From positions 1 to 38,321 of the forward strand of contig PEWX01000085.1 in NCBI GenBank assembly GCA_002779995.1: a stretch of 38,321 nucleotides of DNA. Reading direction: 5' to 3'. A program made the position numbers and the translations under genes. Positions 16,967-25,615 of this stretch are shown here, one piece after another; the first letter of the stretch is position 1; the number at the start of each line of letters is the position of its first letter. The notes beneath the pieces were generated by a model, which searched no databases, was not told where the DNA came from, and saw only the letters and a list, made by a program, of their open reading frames with translations. Origin of the DNA: Piscirickettsiaceae bacterium CG07_land_8_20_14_0_80_44_28 (GTDB lineage: Bacteria; Pseudomonadota; Gammaproteobacteria; Thiomicrospirales; Thiomicrospiraceae).

Positions 16967-18712
16967 ATGCGATATACGCTTTTTTTAAGTGATGTACAAC
17001 GTCAATTAGAACTGACGCTATTAGCGATTTTCGAGAAGCACTTCCGAGTGCTTCCTCTCTTTGGTGATGGAATAGTGCCTACGATTTGTGAGGGCACTAT
17101 TCTTTTACCCGAATTCATTGAAGCAGAATCTGTGCAGGATGCCCAGCAATGCTTTCTCAGTGCCGCCCTCCACGGCGCAGCCCATCTTATTTATTCCTAT
17201 CCATTAGGTTCTTCTGGTCTCAATAATCGCCAGTTGGTGTTGATTTCTTTAATAGAAGATGCACGTGTTGAGTGGTTGGCGGACAGAAACTTTCCCGGTA
17301 TGTCGGCGTTTTTTCATCGTCACTTTGTTAAGTCACCTTCTGATGCTTTGGTGTTTGAAGAGATGGCCTATTCGGTGGCTTACGCCTTGGCGACAAAGCA
17401 AACGGTCTTTGAAAGCCGGTTTGTTTCTAAAGCCGTGAGATTGTTTAATCAGGCAGTCGCTGAAGATATTCATAATCCGCAGATTTTCAAAGCAATCGGA
17501 TTGGCATTAGCCAATGATATGGGTCAAATGCGAATCAGTATGAATGAAAAAGCCCCCTTTATTCTCGTGCCTTATCGAGATGATAACGCTTATCTGTGGA
17601 ATGATTATCAAGAAACCGATGTGGAAAATGATGCGCCTTTGGATGGTCAGGAAACCGCCAGTGTGACTGGCATGGCTTATAATGAAATTTTAGACGGCAG
17701 ATCGGTGTCCGAGTTCAATAAAGACGCTACTTTAGAAGAGGGATTGGTGTTTCAGGCTGTACAGGAGGATGCGCAGTCCAATCTTCTGAATCAGCCACAG
17801 TGGGTGAGTGAATTTGTCTACCCTGAATGGGATTACAAAATTGCACGTTGGAAACGCGACTGGTGTTCTTTAAATGAGTTTGTTTTTGCTGATGATTCTG
17901 AAAGCGCACTTGATCATCGAGTCGACAAGTATCGTTATTTTGTCAAGAAGCTTCAGCAAATTATCAACACTTATCCGTCACAAATGCATCGGCGGAAAAA
18001 GCAAGAAGATGGCAATGAATTAGATCTTGAGGCAATCATTCAATATAGGGTCGATTTCAAGATGGGTTGTGCCGGTGCTGAATCAAAAATCTATATTGAT
18101 CATGTTAAGGAAAGGCACCAAGAACTCTCATTGTTGGTTTTGCTGGATCTGTCGGAGTCCATGAATGATCTGGATATCGATAATGAAAACACCATTCTTG
18201 ATCTGACATTGGACTCGACAGTGGTGCTTTCAGAGCTATTGGGGTCACTCGGACACAGCTATGCATTCCATGGCTTTAATTCGAATGGTCGTGGTTCGGT
18301 ATCCTATTTCAATATAAAGGACTTCGATCAGGATTCTGAGACGTCATTGCGATCATTGAGTCAGGTTAAAGCTGGCTATTCAACTCGGATGGGCGCCGCG
18401 CTTCGCCATGCTTTTTACAAAATTTTAAAACGCCGAGAGCGGCATAAGTTGATCTTGGTGATTACAGATGGTCAACCGTCAGATATGGATGTCTATGATG
18501 ATCAGTACTTGATTGAGGATGCTGCTATTGCCGTCAATGAAATCGAATCATCTGGTTGTAAGCTATTCTGTTTGTCTTTGGATAAAAATGCCGATCGGTA
18601 TGTGCAAAAAATATTCAGGAAGGGACATTATGAAGTGGTCGAACGCCCCAGTAAGCTCCCTCTGGTTCTAACCAAACTCTATTTGAAAGTGTTTAAATCG
18701 TTTTTGGCTTAA
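16967..18712 (+). CDS. VWA-domain protein, CbbO/NorD-like
   Basis: This 581-residue protein has a C-terminal von Willebrand A domain. Its metal-ion site is visible as DLSES (Asp394, Ser396, Ser398), AGYSTRMGAALR and ITDGQPSDMD. The N-terminal two thirds contain GAAHLIYSYP, LIEDARVEWLAD and YPEWDYKIARWKRDWC, which resemble CbbO and NorD. Those proteins work with a MoxR-class AAA+ ATPase (CbbQ or NorQ) to remodel or activate a metalloenzyme or Rubisco. No such ATPase occurs in this window. The gene starts 24 bp after amiE and is transcribed with it, so a role in amidase or urease activation is an inference from position. The ribosome site is weak. Confidence 0.75.
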   Translation: MRYTLFLSDVQRQLELTLLAIFEKHFRVLPLFGDGIVPTICEGTILLPEFIEAESVQDAQQCFLSAALHGAAHLIYSYPLGSSGLNNRQLVLISLIEDARVEWLADRNFPGMSAFFHRHFVKSPSDALVFEEMAYSVAYALATKQTVFESRFVSKAVRLFNQAVAEDIHNPQIFKAIGLALANDMGQMRISMNEKAPFILVPYRDDNAYLWNDYQETDVENDAPLDGQETASVTGMAYNEILDGRSVSEFNKDATLEEGLVFQAVQEDAQSNLLNQPQWVSEFVYPEWDYKIARWKRDWCSLNEFVFADDSESALDHRVDKYRYFVKKLQQIINTYPSQMHRRKKQEDGNELDLEAIIQYRVDFKMGCAGAESKIYIDHVKERHQELSLLVLLDLSESMNDLDIDNENTILDLTLDSTVVLSELLGSLGHSYAFHGFNSNGRGSVSYFNIKDFDQDSETSLRSLSQVKAGYSTRMGAALRHAFYKILKRRERHKLILVITDGQPSDMDVYDDQYLIEDAAIAVNEIESSGCKLFCLSLDKNADRYVQKIFRKGHYEVVERPSKLPLVLTKLYLKVFKSFLA

Positions 18713-18770
18713 TATTGAAACCCAGAAAGATGATGATTGCGTTTCATGCATTTTTAGAAGAGACAGACAT

Positions 18771-18794
18771 AAAAAACCCCACCAATAGGTGGGG
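18771..18794 (-). terminator. Rho-independent terminator of the urt-fmd operon
   Basis: CCCCACC (18777-18783) and GGTGGGG (18788-18794) form a strong 7-bp stem with an AATA loop. On the minus strand the hairpin is followed by six T, so it ends the urt-fmd transcript. For the converging plus-strand gene the hairpin lacks a T-run but could still slow transcription. Confidence 0.85.
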
Positions 18795-18820
18795 CAGTAT
18801 TGGCGGGTTATTCATGTGGA

Positions 18821-19177
18821 TTAATGACTAATCATCCAAGGTCGCATTGAAGGAAACATTTTCTTTCCATCTGCTGTCCACATGAGTTTTGATTTACCTT
18901 TCTTATGGTATTGGCAACCACACCCTTGTTTGAGCTTTTCCGCATTCTCCGCACGACTGTCCACGGTGGATACCTGAGGTTCGTGCTGAGCCGTTTCATT
19001 TTTTTCAATGGCATCACGTTTTGCTGGCGCCATATTTAATACTTCAGGCGGAATCATAATGATTCTAGGAGATAAAGTCTGGCAATGCGGACATTGCGCA
19101 GGCTTATTGGAATCATCCATGGTCGCAAGTTCATAAAAGATACCATGATCTGGACACTTATAATCATAAACTGGCAT
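18821..19177 (-). CDS. fmdB: FmdB-family zinc-ribbon protein
   Basis: This 118-residue protein starts MPVYDYKCPDHGIFYE, the FmdB zinc-ribbon opening, with Cys29-x-x-Cys32 (CPHC) as the second pair. The first pair is Cys8-x-x-His11 instead of the usual Cys-x-x-Cys. A second cysteine cluster, GCGCQYHKKG, follows near residue 85. FmdB was described in Methylophilus next to formamidase as a possible regulator, and its biochemical role is unsettled. AAGGAG precedes the ATG, and it lies 10 bp after fmdA. It is the last gene before the terminator. Confidence 0.85.
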   Translation of the reverse strand: MPVYDYKCPDHGIFYELATMDDSNKPAQCPHCQTLSPRIIMIPPEVLNMAPAKRDAIEKNETAQHEPQVSTVDSRAENAEKLKQGCGCQYHKKGKSKLMWTADGKKMFPSMRPWMISH

Positions 19178-19187
19178 CGTAAACTCC

Positions 19188-20420
19188 TTACTTCAAATCA
19201 GCTGCTAAAGGGACTTGAACACTGTCGTCCACATGTTTTTTGGGGCCATCGGCACTTGGGTTTACATCGAACTTGAAGATGTCGGTCGGTAGCCATAGCG
19301 TTGCGCAAGAATTTGGAATATCAACCACGCCACTGATGTGGCCTTGAACTGGCGCCGTCCCCAATATTGAATAAGCCTGTGCACCAGAGTAGCCAAATTT
19401 CTTGAGATATTCGATCGCATTCAAGCAGGCTTGTTGATAGGCGACATTCACGTCAAGATAGTGTTGTTTCCCTTCCTCATCTACTGAGATACCTTCAAAG
19501 ATGAGGTAGTCGTCATAGCGCGGCGTGATTGGGCTTGGCTTAAAGATTGGGTTCTTGATGCCATATTTTTTCATACCATCTTTCACTAGGTTGACACGAA
19601 GGTGAATCCAGCCAGCCATTTCGATTGCGCCACAGAATGTAATTTCACCGTCACCTTGACTAAAGTGTAAATCCCCTACAGAAAGGCCGGCATCTTTAAC
19701 GTAAACCGGGAAGTAGACTTTAGAACCACGAGATAAATCCTTGATATCACAGTTTCCGCCGTGTTCGCGTGGCGGAACGGTGCGGGCGCCTTCTGCTGCC
19801 GCAGCCTTGGCTTCATCTGGCTTCATACGCCCCATGTGTGCTGTTTCAGCATAAGGCAGTGCTGCTAGCGGCGGGGTGCGCTCAGGGTCTGTATCAAAGA
19901 GTTCTTTTTCACGGGTGTTCCAGTCATCCAGCATCTTTTTGTCTGGTAGGCATCCAATCAGGCCTGGGTGAATTAAACCGGCAAATTCAACCCCTGGAAT
20001 GTGACGAGATTCGGTAAACATACCGTTGAAATCCCAAATGGTCTTTTGAGCCTCTGGGAAATGATCGGTTAAGAAGCCACCGCCGTTTTGCTTAGAAAAG
20101 AAGCCGTTAAATCCCCATTGACTGTCGTCAAAGGTGCCGATGTCTAAAATATCTACTTCAAGTAGGTCGCCAGGTTCAGCGCCCTCGATTCCAACCGGCC
20201 CTGACAAAAAGTGTACTTGAGTTAAGTCAACGTCACGAACATCGGAGGCATCATCATTGTTTTCGATCTGTCCACCTGTCCAATCCATACATTCGATGAT
20301 GAAGTCATCACCCGGCTTAACCATTGAAACCATCGGAATGTCCGGGTGCCAGCGGTTATGGATATTATCATGCTCGTAAGCAGATTTGTTAAGGTCTATT
20401 TTAATAATTGTTTCGGCCAT
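19188..20420 (-). CDS. fmdA: Formamidase
   Basis: This 410-residue protein belongs to the FmdA/AmdA acetamidase-formamidase family, which is unrelated to nitrilases such as AmiE. Family features include IHNRWHPDIP near the start, FLSGPVGIEGAEPGDLLEVDILDIG, the GLIHPGLIGCLP segment and PREHGGNCDIKDLSRGS, whose His, Asn and Cys are conserved in the family. It should hydrolyse formamide to formate and ammonia. AGGAG precedes the ATG. It lies 38 bp downstream of urtE, so the importer and the enzyme are made together, as in the Methylophilus fmd cluster. The length is normal for the family. Confidence 0.93.
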   Translation of the reverse strand: MAETIIKIDLNKSAYEHDNIHNRWHPDIPMVSMVKPGDDFIIECMDWTGGQIENNDDASDVRDVDLTQVHFLSGPVGIEGAEPGDLLEVDILDIGTFDDSQWGFNGFFSKQNGGGFLTDHFPEAQKTIWDFNGMFTESRHIPGVEFAGLIHPGLIGCLPDKKMLDDWNTREKELFDTDPERTPPLAALPYAETAHMGRMKPDEAKAAAAEGARTVPPREHGGNCDIKDLSRGSKVYFPVYVKDAGLSVGDLHFSQGDGEITFCGAIEMAGWIHLRVNLVKDGMKKYGIKNPIFKPSPITPRYDDYLIFEGISVDEEGKQHYLDVNVAYQQACLNAIEYLKKFGYSGAQAYSILGTAPVQGHISGVVDIPNSCATLWLPTDIFKFDVNPSADGPKKHVDDSVQVPLAADLK

Positions 20421-20458
20421 TTTGGTTCTCCTATTGTATAAATTTTACGGGGTTTAGG

Positions 20459-21148
20459 TTAAACAGATAAAAACGATGAAACTTTCTCTTCGTCAACTTC
20501 ATTGCGCGGCTGATCATGAATGATCTTGCCTTTTTCGATAACGATAATTCGATCAGCTACATCCAAAGCAAAGCTTAAAACCTGCTCGGAAACAATGATG
20601 GACAAGCCTCTTGAGTCACGGATTTCTTTTAAGGTGTGCGCCATTTCTTTAATGATTGAAGGTTGGATCCCCTCAGTAGGTTCGTCCAATAATAGAACAT
20701 CTGGATTACTTGCCAGTGCTCTGGCAATCGCAAGCTGTTGTTGTTGCCCCCCTGACAAATTGCCGCCTCGACGTTTTCTCATTTCGCGTAAAACGGGAAA
20801 GATATTGTATAAATCTTCTGGCACTTCGGTTTCCTTGGTGCTGGTCAGTCCGGTTTCAATGTTTTCCTGTACGGTCATGGTCGAAAAGATCATTCTCCCT
20901 TGAGGAACATATCCCAATCCTGCTTTGACACGCTCGTGGCTTTGCATGCCGAAAAGTTCTTTCCCCTCTAACTTAACGCTTCCCGATTTCGAAGGAATCA
21001 TTCCAATGAGAGATTTCATGAGTGTGGTTTTACCCATGCCGTTACGCCCAAGAATGGCGATGATCTCATTCTTTTTGAGGGAGAGATTTAAACCATTGAT
21101 AACCTCACTTTCCCCATAGGCGACATGCAAATCTTGTATATCTAGCAT
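20459..21148 (-). CDS. urtE: Urea/amide ABC transporter ATPase UrtE
   Basis: This 229-residue ABC ATPase of the branched-chain (LivF-like) group has Walker A GRNGMGKT, signature LSGGQQQQLAIA, Walker B VLLLDEP with TEGIQPSII, and an H-loop replaced by SEQ in IVSEQVL as is common in UrtE/LivF. GGGAG precedes the ATG. It lies 12 bp downstream of urtD. Together with UrtD it powers uptake through UrtB/UrtC. Confidence 0.93.
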   Translation of the reverse strand: MLDIQDLHVAYGESEVINGLNLSLKKNEIIAILGRNGMGKTTLMKSLIGMIPSKSGSVKLEGKELFGMQSHERVKAGLGYVPQGRMIFSTMTVQENIETGLTSTKETEVPEDLYNIFPVLREMRKRRGGNLSGGQQQQLAIARALASNPDVLLLDEPTEGIQPSIIKEMAHTLKEIRDSRGLSIIVSEQVLSFALDVADRIIVIEKGKIIHDQPRNEVDEEKVSSFLSV

Positions 21149-21160
21149 TTCTTTACTCCC

Positions 21161-21907
21161 TTAATGTCCCAGGTATACTTCAATAACTTTCGGATCGTTC
21201 TGAACCTTCTCCATTGAGCCTTCAGAAAGAACTTTTCCTTGATGAAGTACGGTGACTCTGTCAGCAATTTCTTCAACAAAATGCATGTCATGCTCAATAA
21301 CCAATACCGAGCGTTCTTTGGTGATTCGTTGAAGCAGTTCAGCTGTTTGCTTTCGTTCCGAAACAGACATCCCTGCGACAGGTTCATCCAGCATGAGTAG
21401 TTCAGGGTCTTGGATTAGCAGCATGCCAATTTCAAGCCACTGTTTTTGGCCATGACTTAACAGATTGGCAGGGCTACTCAGCATTTCTTGTAAGAAGATC
21501 ATCTGTGCGATTTCATTGACCTTATCGATGACTTCTTGGTCACGTCTAAACGTTAGAGCGCCCCAAACTTTTTTACCTCTCGGGTAGGAAAGCTCAAGGT
21601 TTTCGAAAACCGTCAAATCTTCATAGATAGATGGGTTTTGGAATTTCCGGCCGACACCTGCATGAACGATTTCATGCTCTTTGAGTTTGGTTAGTTCCTT
21701 TCCTTTAAATTTGATAGAGCCTTCAGTCGCTTTGGTGCGTCCGCAAATCAAATCCAATACAGTGGTTTTGCCTGCCCCGTTGGGGCCGATGATGACGCGG
21801 ATTTCTTGTTCTTCAATGTATAAAGACACATCATTTACCGCTTTGAAACCATCGAACGAAACGGTGAGTCCTTCAATAGTTAATACAAAGTCTTTTTGTT
21901 GGTACAT
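21161..21907 (-). CDS. urtD: Urea/amide ABC transporter ATPase UrtD
   Basis: This 248-residue ABC ATPase of the LivG-like group has Walker A GPNGAGKT, signature LSHGQKQWLEIG, which is characteristic of UrtD, Walker B LLMLDEPVAGM and H-loop IEHDMHFV. The ATG at 21907 has GGAG six bases in front. A longer in-frame start at 21931 adds eight residues but has no ribosome site. It pairs with UrtE. Confidence 0.93.
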   Translation of the reverse strand: MYQQKDFVLTIEGLTVSFDGFKAVNDVSLYIEEQEIRVIIGPNGAGKTTVLDLICGRTKATEGSIKFKGKELTKLKEHEIVHAGVGRKFQNPSIYEDLTVFENLELSYPRGKKVWGALTFRRDQEVIDKVNEIAQMIFLQEMLSSPANLLSHGQKQWLEIGMLLIQDPELLMLDEPVAGMSVSERKQTAELLQRITKERSVLVIEHDMHFVEEIADRVTVLHQGKVLSEGSMEKVQNDPKVIEVYLGH

Positions 21908-21941
21908 GGTTTTCTCCAATACCTTGGTCATTAAACGTTAA

Positions 21942-23057
21942 TTATTTTTTGGCTTTTTTGTCTTGTATCGCTTTTAATTTTTTATCTACCCAAGGCTGTA
22001 CATAGCTTTCGTAGATTCCAGCCAACCCTTTAGGAAAGGCTAGTACAACGGCGATAAACATAGCACCCATTGCGAACAGCCAGAGTTCCGGATAGGATTC
22101 AGAAAGAATCGTTTTTGCCCAGTTAACAATTAAAGCGCCGTAAATCGCGCCAAAGATGGAAAGGTTTCCACCGACGGCCGCAAAGATAACCATTTCGATT
22201 GACGGAACAATGCCAATCAGTGAAGGAGACATGAACCCAACTTGTAACGTAAACATGGCTCCCCCAATTGAAGAGAAAATCCCGGCAATACAGAAGATGA
22301 ATATTTTGAAGTTGGCCACGTCGTAGCCAGAGAATCGGACGCGATCTTCACTGTCTCTCATCGCCACTAGCAGTCGCCCTAGCTTACTTTTACGGATGTA
22401 TTGCGCCGCGACTAAGGTTGCTAATAGCAACATAACGTTTATGAAATACAATATATATTTGGCAGAATCGGTACGGATATCCCAACCATGTAACGTTCTA
22501 AGGTCGGTGATGCCATTAACCCCCCCAGTAAACCCTTGTTGACCAATAATCAAAATAGTCAGGATCGCGGCAATTGCTTGGGTAATGATGGCGAAATATA
22601 CCCCGCCTACACGCCGTTTAAACATGGCAGCCCCAATGATGTAGGCAAACAAAGCCGGTAAAGCAATGATGGCAAATAGGGTGAAACCAAAGCTATGGAA
22701 GGGTTCCCAAAACCAAGGGAGTTCCGTTAATTGGTTCCAGTCCATAAAATCAGGAATGCCCGGTGTTGACTGGATTTGGGTATTTTCCGGGTTAGAAGCC
22801 TCAAGCTTCAAAAACATCGCCATGGCATAGCCACCTAAGCCAAAGAAAATCCCTTGACCTAAGCTTAAGATGCCGCCAAGTCCCCAGGAAAGTACCAGAC
22901 CCAAAGCGACGAACGCGAATGTTAGATATTTTCCGATTAGATTTAATCTAAAAATATCAAACAGTATCGGTAACGCGACCAGCAGAATCGCAGCCAAGAT
23001 TAGAAATGATACGACATCATTTTTGGGGGCTAAAGAACGTAGTTTAGTTTGTAGCAT
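21942..23057 (-). CDS. urtC: Urea/amide ABC transporter permease UrtC
   Basis: This 371-residue membrane protein is of the LivM/UrtC permease family. It contains LGLVLSWGLGGILSLGQGIFFGLGGYAMAMFL, which is typical of UrtC, then GGVYFAIITQAIAAIL and RVRFSGYDVANFKIFIFC in the coupling region, and a lysine-rich C-terminus. It lies 13 bp after urtB. In Methylophilus the homologue is FmdF, which takes part in uptake of short amides and urea. Substrate preference between urea and amides cannot be fixed from sequence alone. Confidence 0.92.
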   Translation of the reverse strand: MLQTKLRSLAPKNDVVSFLILAAILLVALPILFDIFRLNLIGKYLTFAFVALGLVLSWGLGGILSLGQGIFFGLGGYAMAMFLKLEASNPENTQIQSTPGIPDFMDWNQLTELPWFWEPFHSFGFTLFAIIALPALFAYIIGAAMFKRRVGGVYFAIITQAIAAILTILIIGQQGFTGGVNGITDLRTLHGWDIRTDSAKYILYFINVMLLLATLVAAQYIRKSKLGRLLVAMRDSEDRVRFSGYDVANFKIFIFCIAGIFSSIGGAMFTLQVGFMSPSLIGIVPSIEMVIFAAVGGNLSIFGAIYGALIVNWAKTILSESYPELWLFAMGAMFIAVVLAFPKGLAGIYESYVQPWVDKKLKAIQDKKAKK

Positions 23058-23070
23058 TTTTGTAATTCTC

Positions 23071-23997
23071 CTAGCGACGAACTTTGAGTGAGAAGAGTCC
23101 TTGTGGACGCAGCATTAGGATCACTATGACCGTTAATAGAGTTAAGACTTTTGCCATAGAGCCACTTAAGAAAAATTCCATAATGGACTGGGCTTGTGAA
23201 ATACTAAATGCAGATGCGATGGTTCCCAGTAGACTTGCTGCGCCACCGAATACCACCACTAAGAAGGTGTCAACAATGTAAAGTTGTCCGGATGTCGGGC
23301 CAGTAGAACCAATCATCGTAAATGTGGCGCCTGCAATCCCGGCAATCCCGCAACCAAGCGCAAAGGTGAAACGATCGACTCGGGCAGTATCAATACCAAC
23401 GGCACCCGCCATGGCTCTGTTCTGAACGACTGCACGCGATTGCTTTCCTTTTCTGGATTTTTGTAAAAACAGGAACACACCCAAAGTGATAAACAAGGTA
23501 ATGACCATTACAATCATGCCGTTAACCGGGACCTCAATCATTTCACTCACTTGGAAGGAGCCCATCATCCAGTCAGGCAGGGTGACCCCGACCTCACGAG
23601 GGCCAAAAATGGTTCTATAAAGCTGTTGCAAGATCAAGCTTAATCCCCATGTCGCCAAAAGGGTGTCAAGTGGGCGCTTGTATAGGTGTCTAATCAATGT
23701 CCACTCCACCAACGCACCGAGTAAGAATGTGCCTATAAAGGCGAAAATAATGGCGATAAAAAAGTAAGCATCAAAAAGCTCAGGAAGATAGGTTGAGAAT
23801 AAATTTGACGTTAGGTAAGTGATGTAGGCACCAAGAATCATGAATTCTCCATGTGCCATGTTAATAACACCCATTTGGCCGAAAATAATCGCCAAACCGA
23901 GTGCCATCAACAATAATACCGAGAATAGGATAAGGCCTGAAAAGCCTTGCATCGCAAAAATTGAACCCAGTTCAGCCCATGTATAGTCAGCAAACAT
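23071..23997 (-). CDS. urtB: Urea/amide ABC transporter permease UrtB
   Basis: This 308-residue membrane protein is of the LivH/UrtB family. Marks are MALGLAIIFGQMGVINMAHGEFMILGAY near the N-terminus, IGTFLLGALVEW, TWGLSLILQQLYRTIFGPR and FGGAASLLGT. It is the short form: many proteobacterial UrtB proteins carry an extra periplasmic N-terminal domain that is missing here, as in FmdE-like proteins of amide clusters. This supports a dual urea and amide role. GGAGGG precedes the ATG. A 306-bp gap with a mobile element and hairpins separates it from urtA. Confidence 0.92.
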   Translation of the reverse strand: MFADYTWAELGSIFAMQGFSGLILFSVLLLMALGLAIIFGQMGVINMAHGEFMILGAYITYLTSNLFSTYLPELFDAYFFIAIIFAFIGTFLLGALVEWTLIRHLYKRPLDTLLATWGLSLILQQLYRTIFGPREVGVTLPDWMMGSFQVSEMIEVPVNGMIVMVITLFITLGVFLFLQKSRKGKQSRAVVQNRAMAGAVGIDTARVDRFTFALGCGIAGIAGATFTMIGSTGPTSGQLYIVDTFLVVVFGGAASLLGTIASAFSISQAQSIMEFFLSGSMAKVLTLLTVIVILMLRPQGLFSLKVRR

Positions 23998-24028
23998 TTA
24001 TTTTCCCTCCTGGCAGGTAAAATAATTT

Positions 24029-24188
24029 GAGATCTTTGCATGAGTGGGGCTCGAAAGAAAAATGTGGAAAAAATTCTCATATTGAGGCAAAAAACGCAGC
24101 GAATAGCCGGCTATTGGCCAGTTTTTAAACGAAAATATGGGAAATTTTAACCGTTTTTATTCGTGACTCCATCTCGTGCAAAGGTCTC
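24029..24188. mobile_element. 160-bp MITE-like element with 5-bp target duplication
   Basis: The ends are imperfect inverted repeats: GAGATCTTTGCATGAGTGG on the left and, as reverse complement, GAGACCTTTGCACGAGATGG on the right. The element is flanked on both sides by AATTT (24024-24028 and 24189-24193), which is the expected target duplication. It encodes no protein and contains a small palindrome ATAGCCGGCTAT-like core. It probably is a non-autonomous derivative of an insertion sequence elsewhere in the genome. It splits the urtA-urtB spacer. Confidence 0.75.
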
Positions 24189-24219
24189 AATTTAAGTAAA
24201 AAGTGGTTTTTTGGTTTAT

Positions 24220-24292
24220 TGCACCTAATTAAAGGCTCTGATGGTTTTAGAGCATTTAATTAGATGCAGCCCATCAAATAACAATGGGCTGC
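24220..24292 (-). promoter_or_regulatory. Two tandem hairpins after urtA
   Basis: An extended imperfect palindrome spans 24220-24268, with arms TGCA, CTAATTAAA and GCTCT and a 9-nt loop. A second stem, GCAGCCCA (24266-24273) with TGGGCTGC (24285-24292), overlaps it, so the two are mutually exclusive at their shared edge. Neither is followed by a clear T-run on the minus strand. They fit a partial terminator or mRNA-stabilising structure that lets the binding protein be made in excess over the permeases. Confidence 0.55.
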
Positions 24293-24303
24293 TTTCGGTT
24301 CGC

Positions 24304-25551
24304 TTATTGGTAACCTTTAGGGAATGGATTTGGTTCAATCAGCTCTTTGGATTCATAAACCACTTTAAACTGACCATCTTTCTTAGCATGACCAATACGT
24401 GATTTAGACCAAAGGTGATGATTAGGATGAACTTTTACATAACCTTCAGGCGCTGTTGTTAATTCGATACCGGGAAGGGTTTTACGAATCTTGTCGACAT
24501 CGAAAGATCCTGCTTTTTCAACGGCGGCTTTCCATAACCAAGGGCCAAGGTAGGCTGCTTGTGTTACGTCACCGATAACAATGTCATCGCCCCAACGTTT
24601 CTTGAACGCCTTCACAAATGCTGTGTTATTGTCGTTAGGTAAACTTTGGAAGTACTTCATTGAAGCGTATAACCCTTCAACGTTTTCACCACCAATCCCT
24701 AAGATTTCATCTTCTGTTACCGACAAGGTCAAAACTAAAGGTTTTTCTTTGGTTAGATCGATACCAGCCGCATTTAACTGCTTGTAGAATGCAACGTTAG
24801 ATCCACCAACAACTGTCGTAAAGATTACATCTGGTCTCTTAAGTTTGATTTTATTGATGACTGAGTTGAACTGAGTATGTCCTAGAGGATAGTACTCTTC
24901 ACCCACCACTTTCAAACCAAGCTTCTCGATGTGTTTGCGAGCGATTTTGTTAGAAGTACGTGGCCAGATATAGTCAGAACCAAGCAAGAAGAATTTCTTA
25001 GCGCCTTTTGTTTCTTTAGCCCAGTCAATCCCTTTAAGAATTTGCTGAGTTGCTTCTTGGCCTGTGTAAATTACGTTAGGAGATTGCTCTAACCCTTCAT
25101 AGAAAGTTGGGTAGAAAAGCATGCCGTTGTATTGTTCCATAACCGGTAAAACCGCTTTTCGTGAAGCCGATGTCCAGCAACCCATAATCGCAGCAACTTT
25201 GTCTTGAACCAGAAGTTTCTTCGCTTTTTCAGCAAAAGTAGGCCAGTCGCTGGCGCCATCTTCTTGGATGTATTTAATCTGTCGACCTAAAACACCGCCC
25301 GAAGCATTGATCTGCTCGATAGCCAGTTTTTCTGCCTGGATGGAACCGGTTTCACTAATCGCCATAGTTCCGGTAGCCGAGTGAAGAATACCAACCGTCA
25401 CCGTATCATCTGTAACGGATAGACCTGTTGTGTTAACGTCGGCGGCATAAGAGCTTGTCGCCAGAATCATCGCTGCAGGCAGTGCTGCTAGCCCTTTTAA
25501 TAAAGTACGGCGTGTTGTTCCTGGCCGACTTGAAGAAATCGTTTTTTTCAT
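24304..25551 (-). CDS. urtA: Urea/amide-binding periplasmic protein UrtA
   Basis: This 415-residue substrate-binding protein is of the UrtA/FmdD family. The N-terminus has a twin-arginine-type signal (TTRRTLLKG, Arg14-Arg15, then a hydrophobic stretch ending SSYAAD), as is usual for UrtA. Family segments are TVGILHSATGTMAISETGS, IKYIQEDGASDWPTFAEKA, IMGCWTSASRKAVLPV and FYPTFYEGLEQSPNVIYTG. It is the first gene of a minus-strand operon that continues with urtBCDE-fmdAB. A sigma-54 element and NtrC-like sites lie just upstream. It captures urea or short amides in the periplasm. Confidence 0.94.
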   Translation of the reverse strand: MKKTISSSRPGTTRRTLLKGLAALPAAMILATSSYAADVNTTGLSVTDDTVTVGILHSATGTMAISETGSIQAEKLAIEQINASGGVLGRQIKYIQEDGASDWPTFAEKAKKLLVQDKVAAIMGCWTSASRKAVLPVMEQYNGMLFYPTFYEGLEQSPNVIYTGQEATQQILKGIDWAKETKGAKKFFLLGSDYIWPRTSNKIARKHIEKLGLKVVGEEYYPLGHTQFNSVINKIKLKRPDVIFTTVVGGSNVAFYKQLNAAGIDLTKEKPLVLTLSVTEDEILGIGGENVEGLYASMKYFQSLPNDNNTAFVKAFKKRWGDDIVIGDVTQAAYLGPWLWKAAVEKAGSFDVDKIRKTLPGIELTTAPEGYVKVHPNHHLWSKSRIGHAKKDGQFKVVYESKELIEPNPFPKGYQ

Positions 25552-25615
25552 GAATTATAGCCTCGCTTGTTTCGAACATTCAGTGGTTAAATGGACATAA
25601 AGTCAGAGGTATAAA

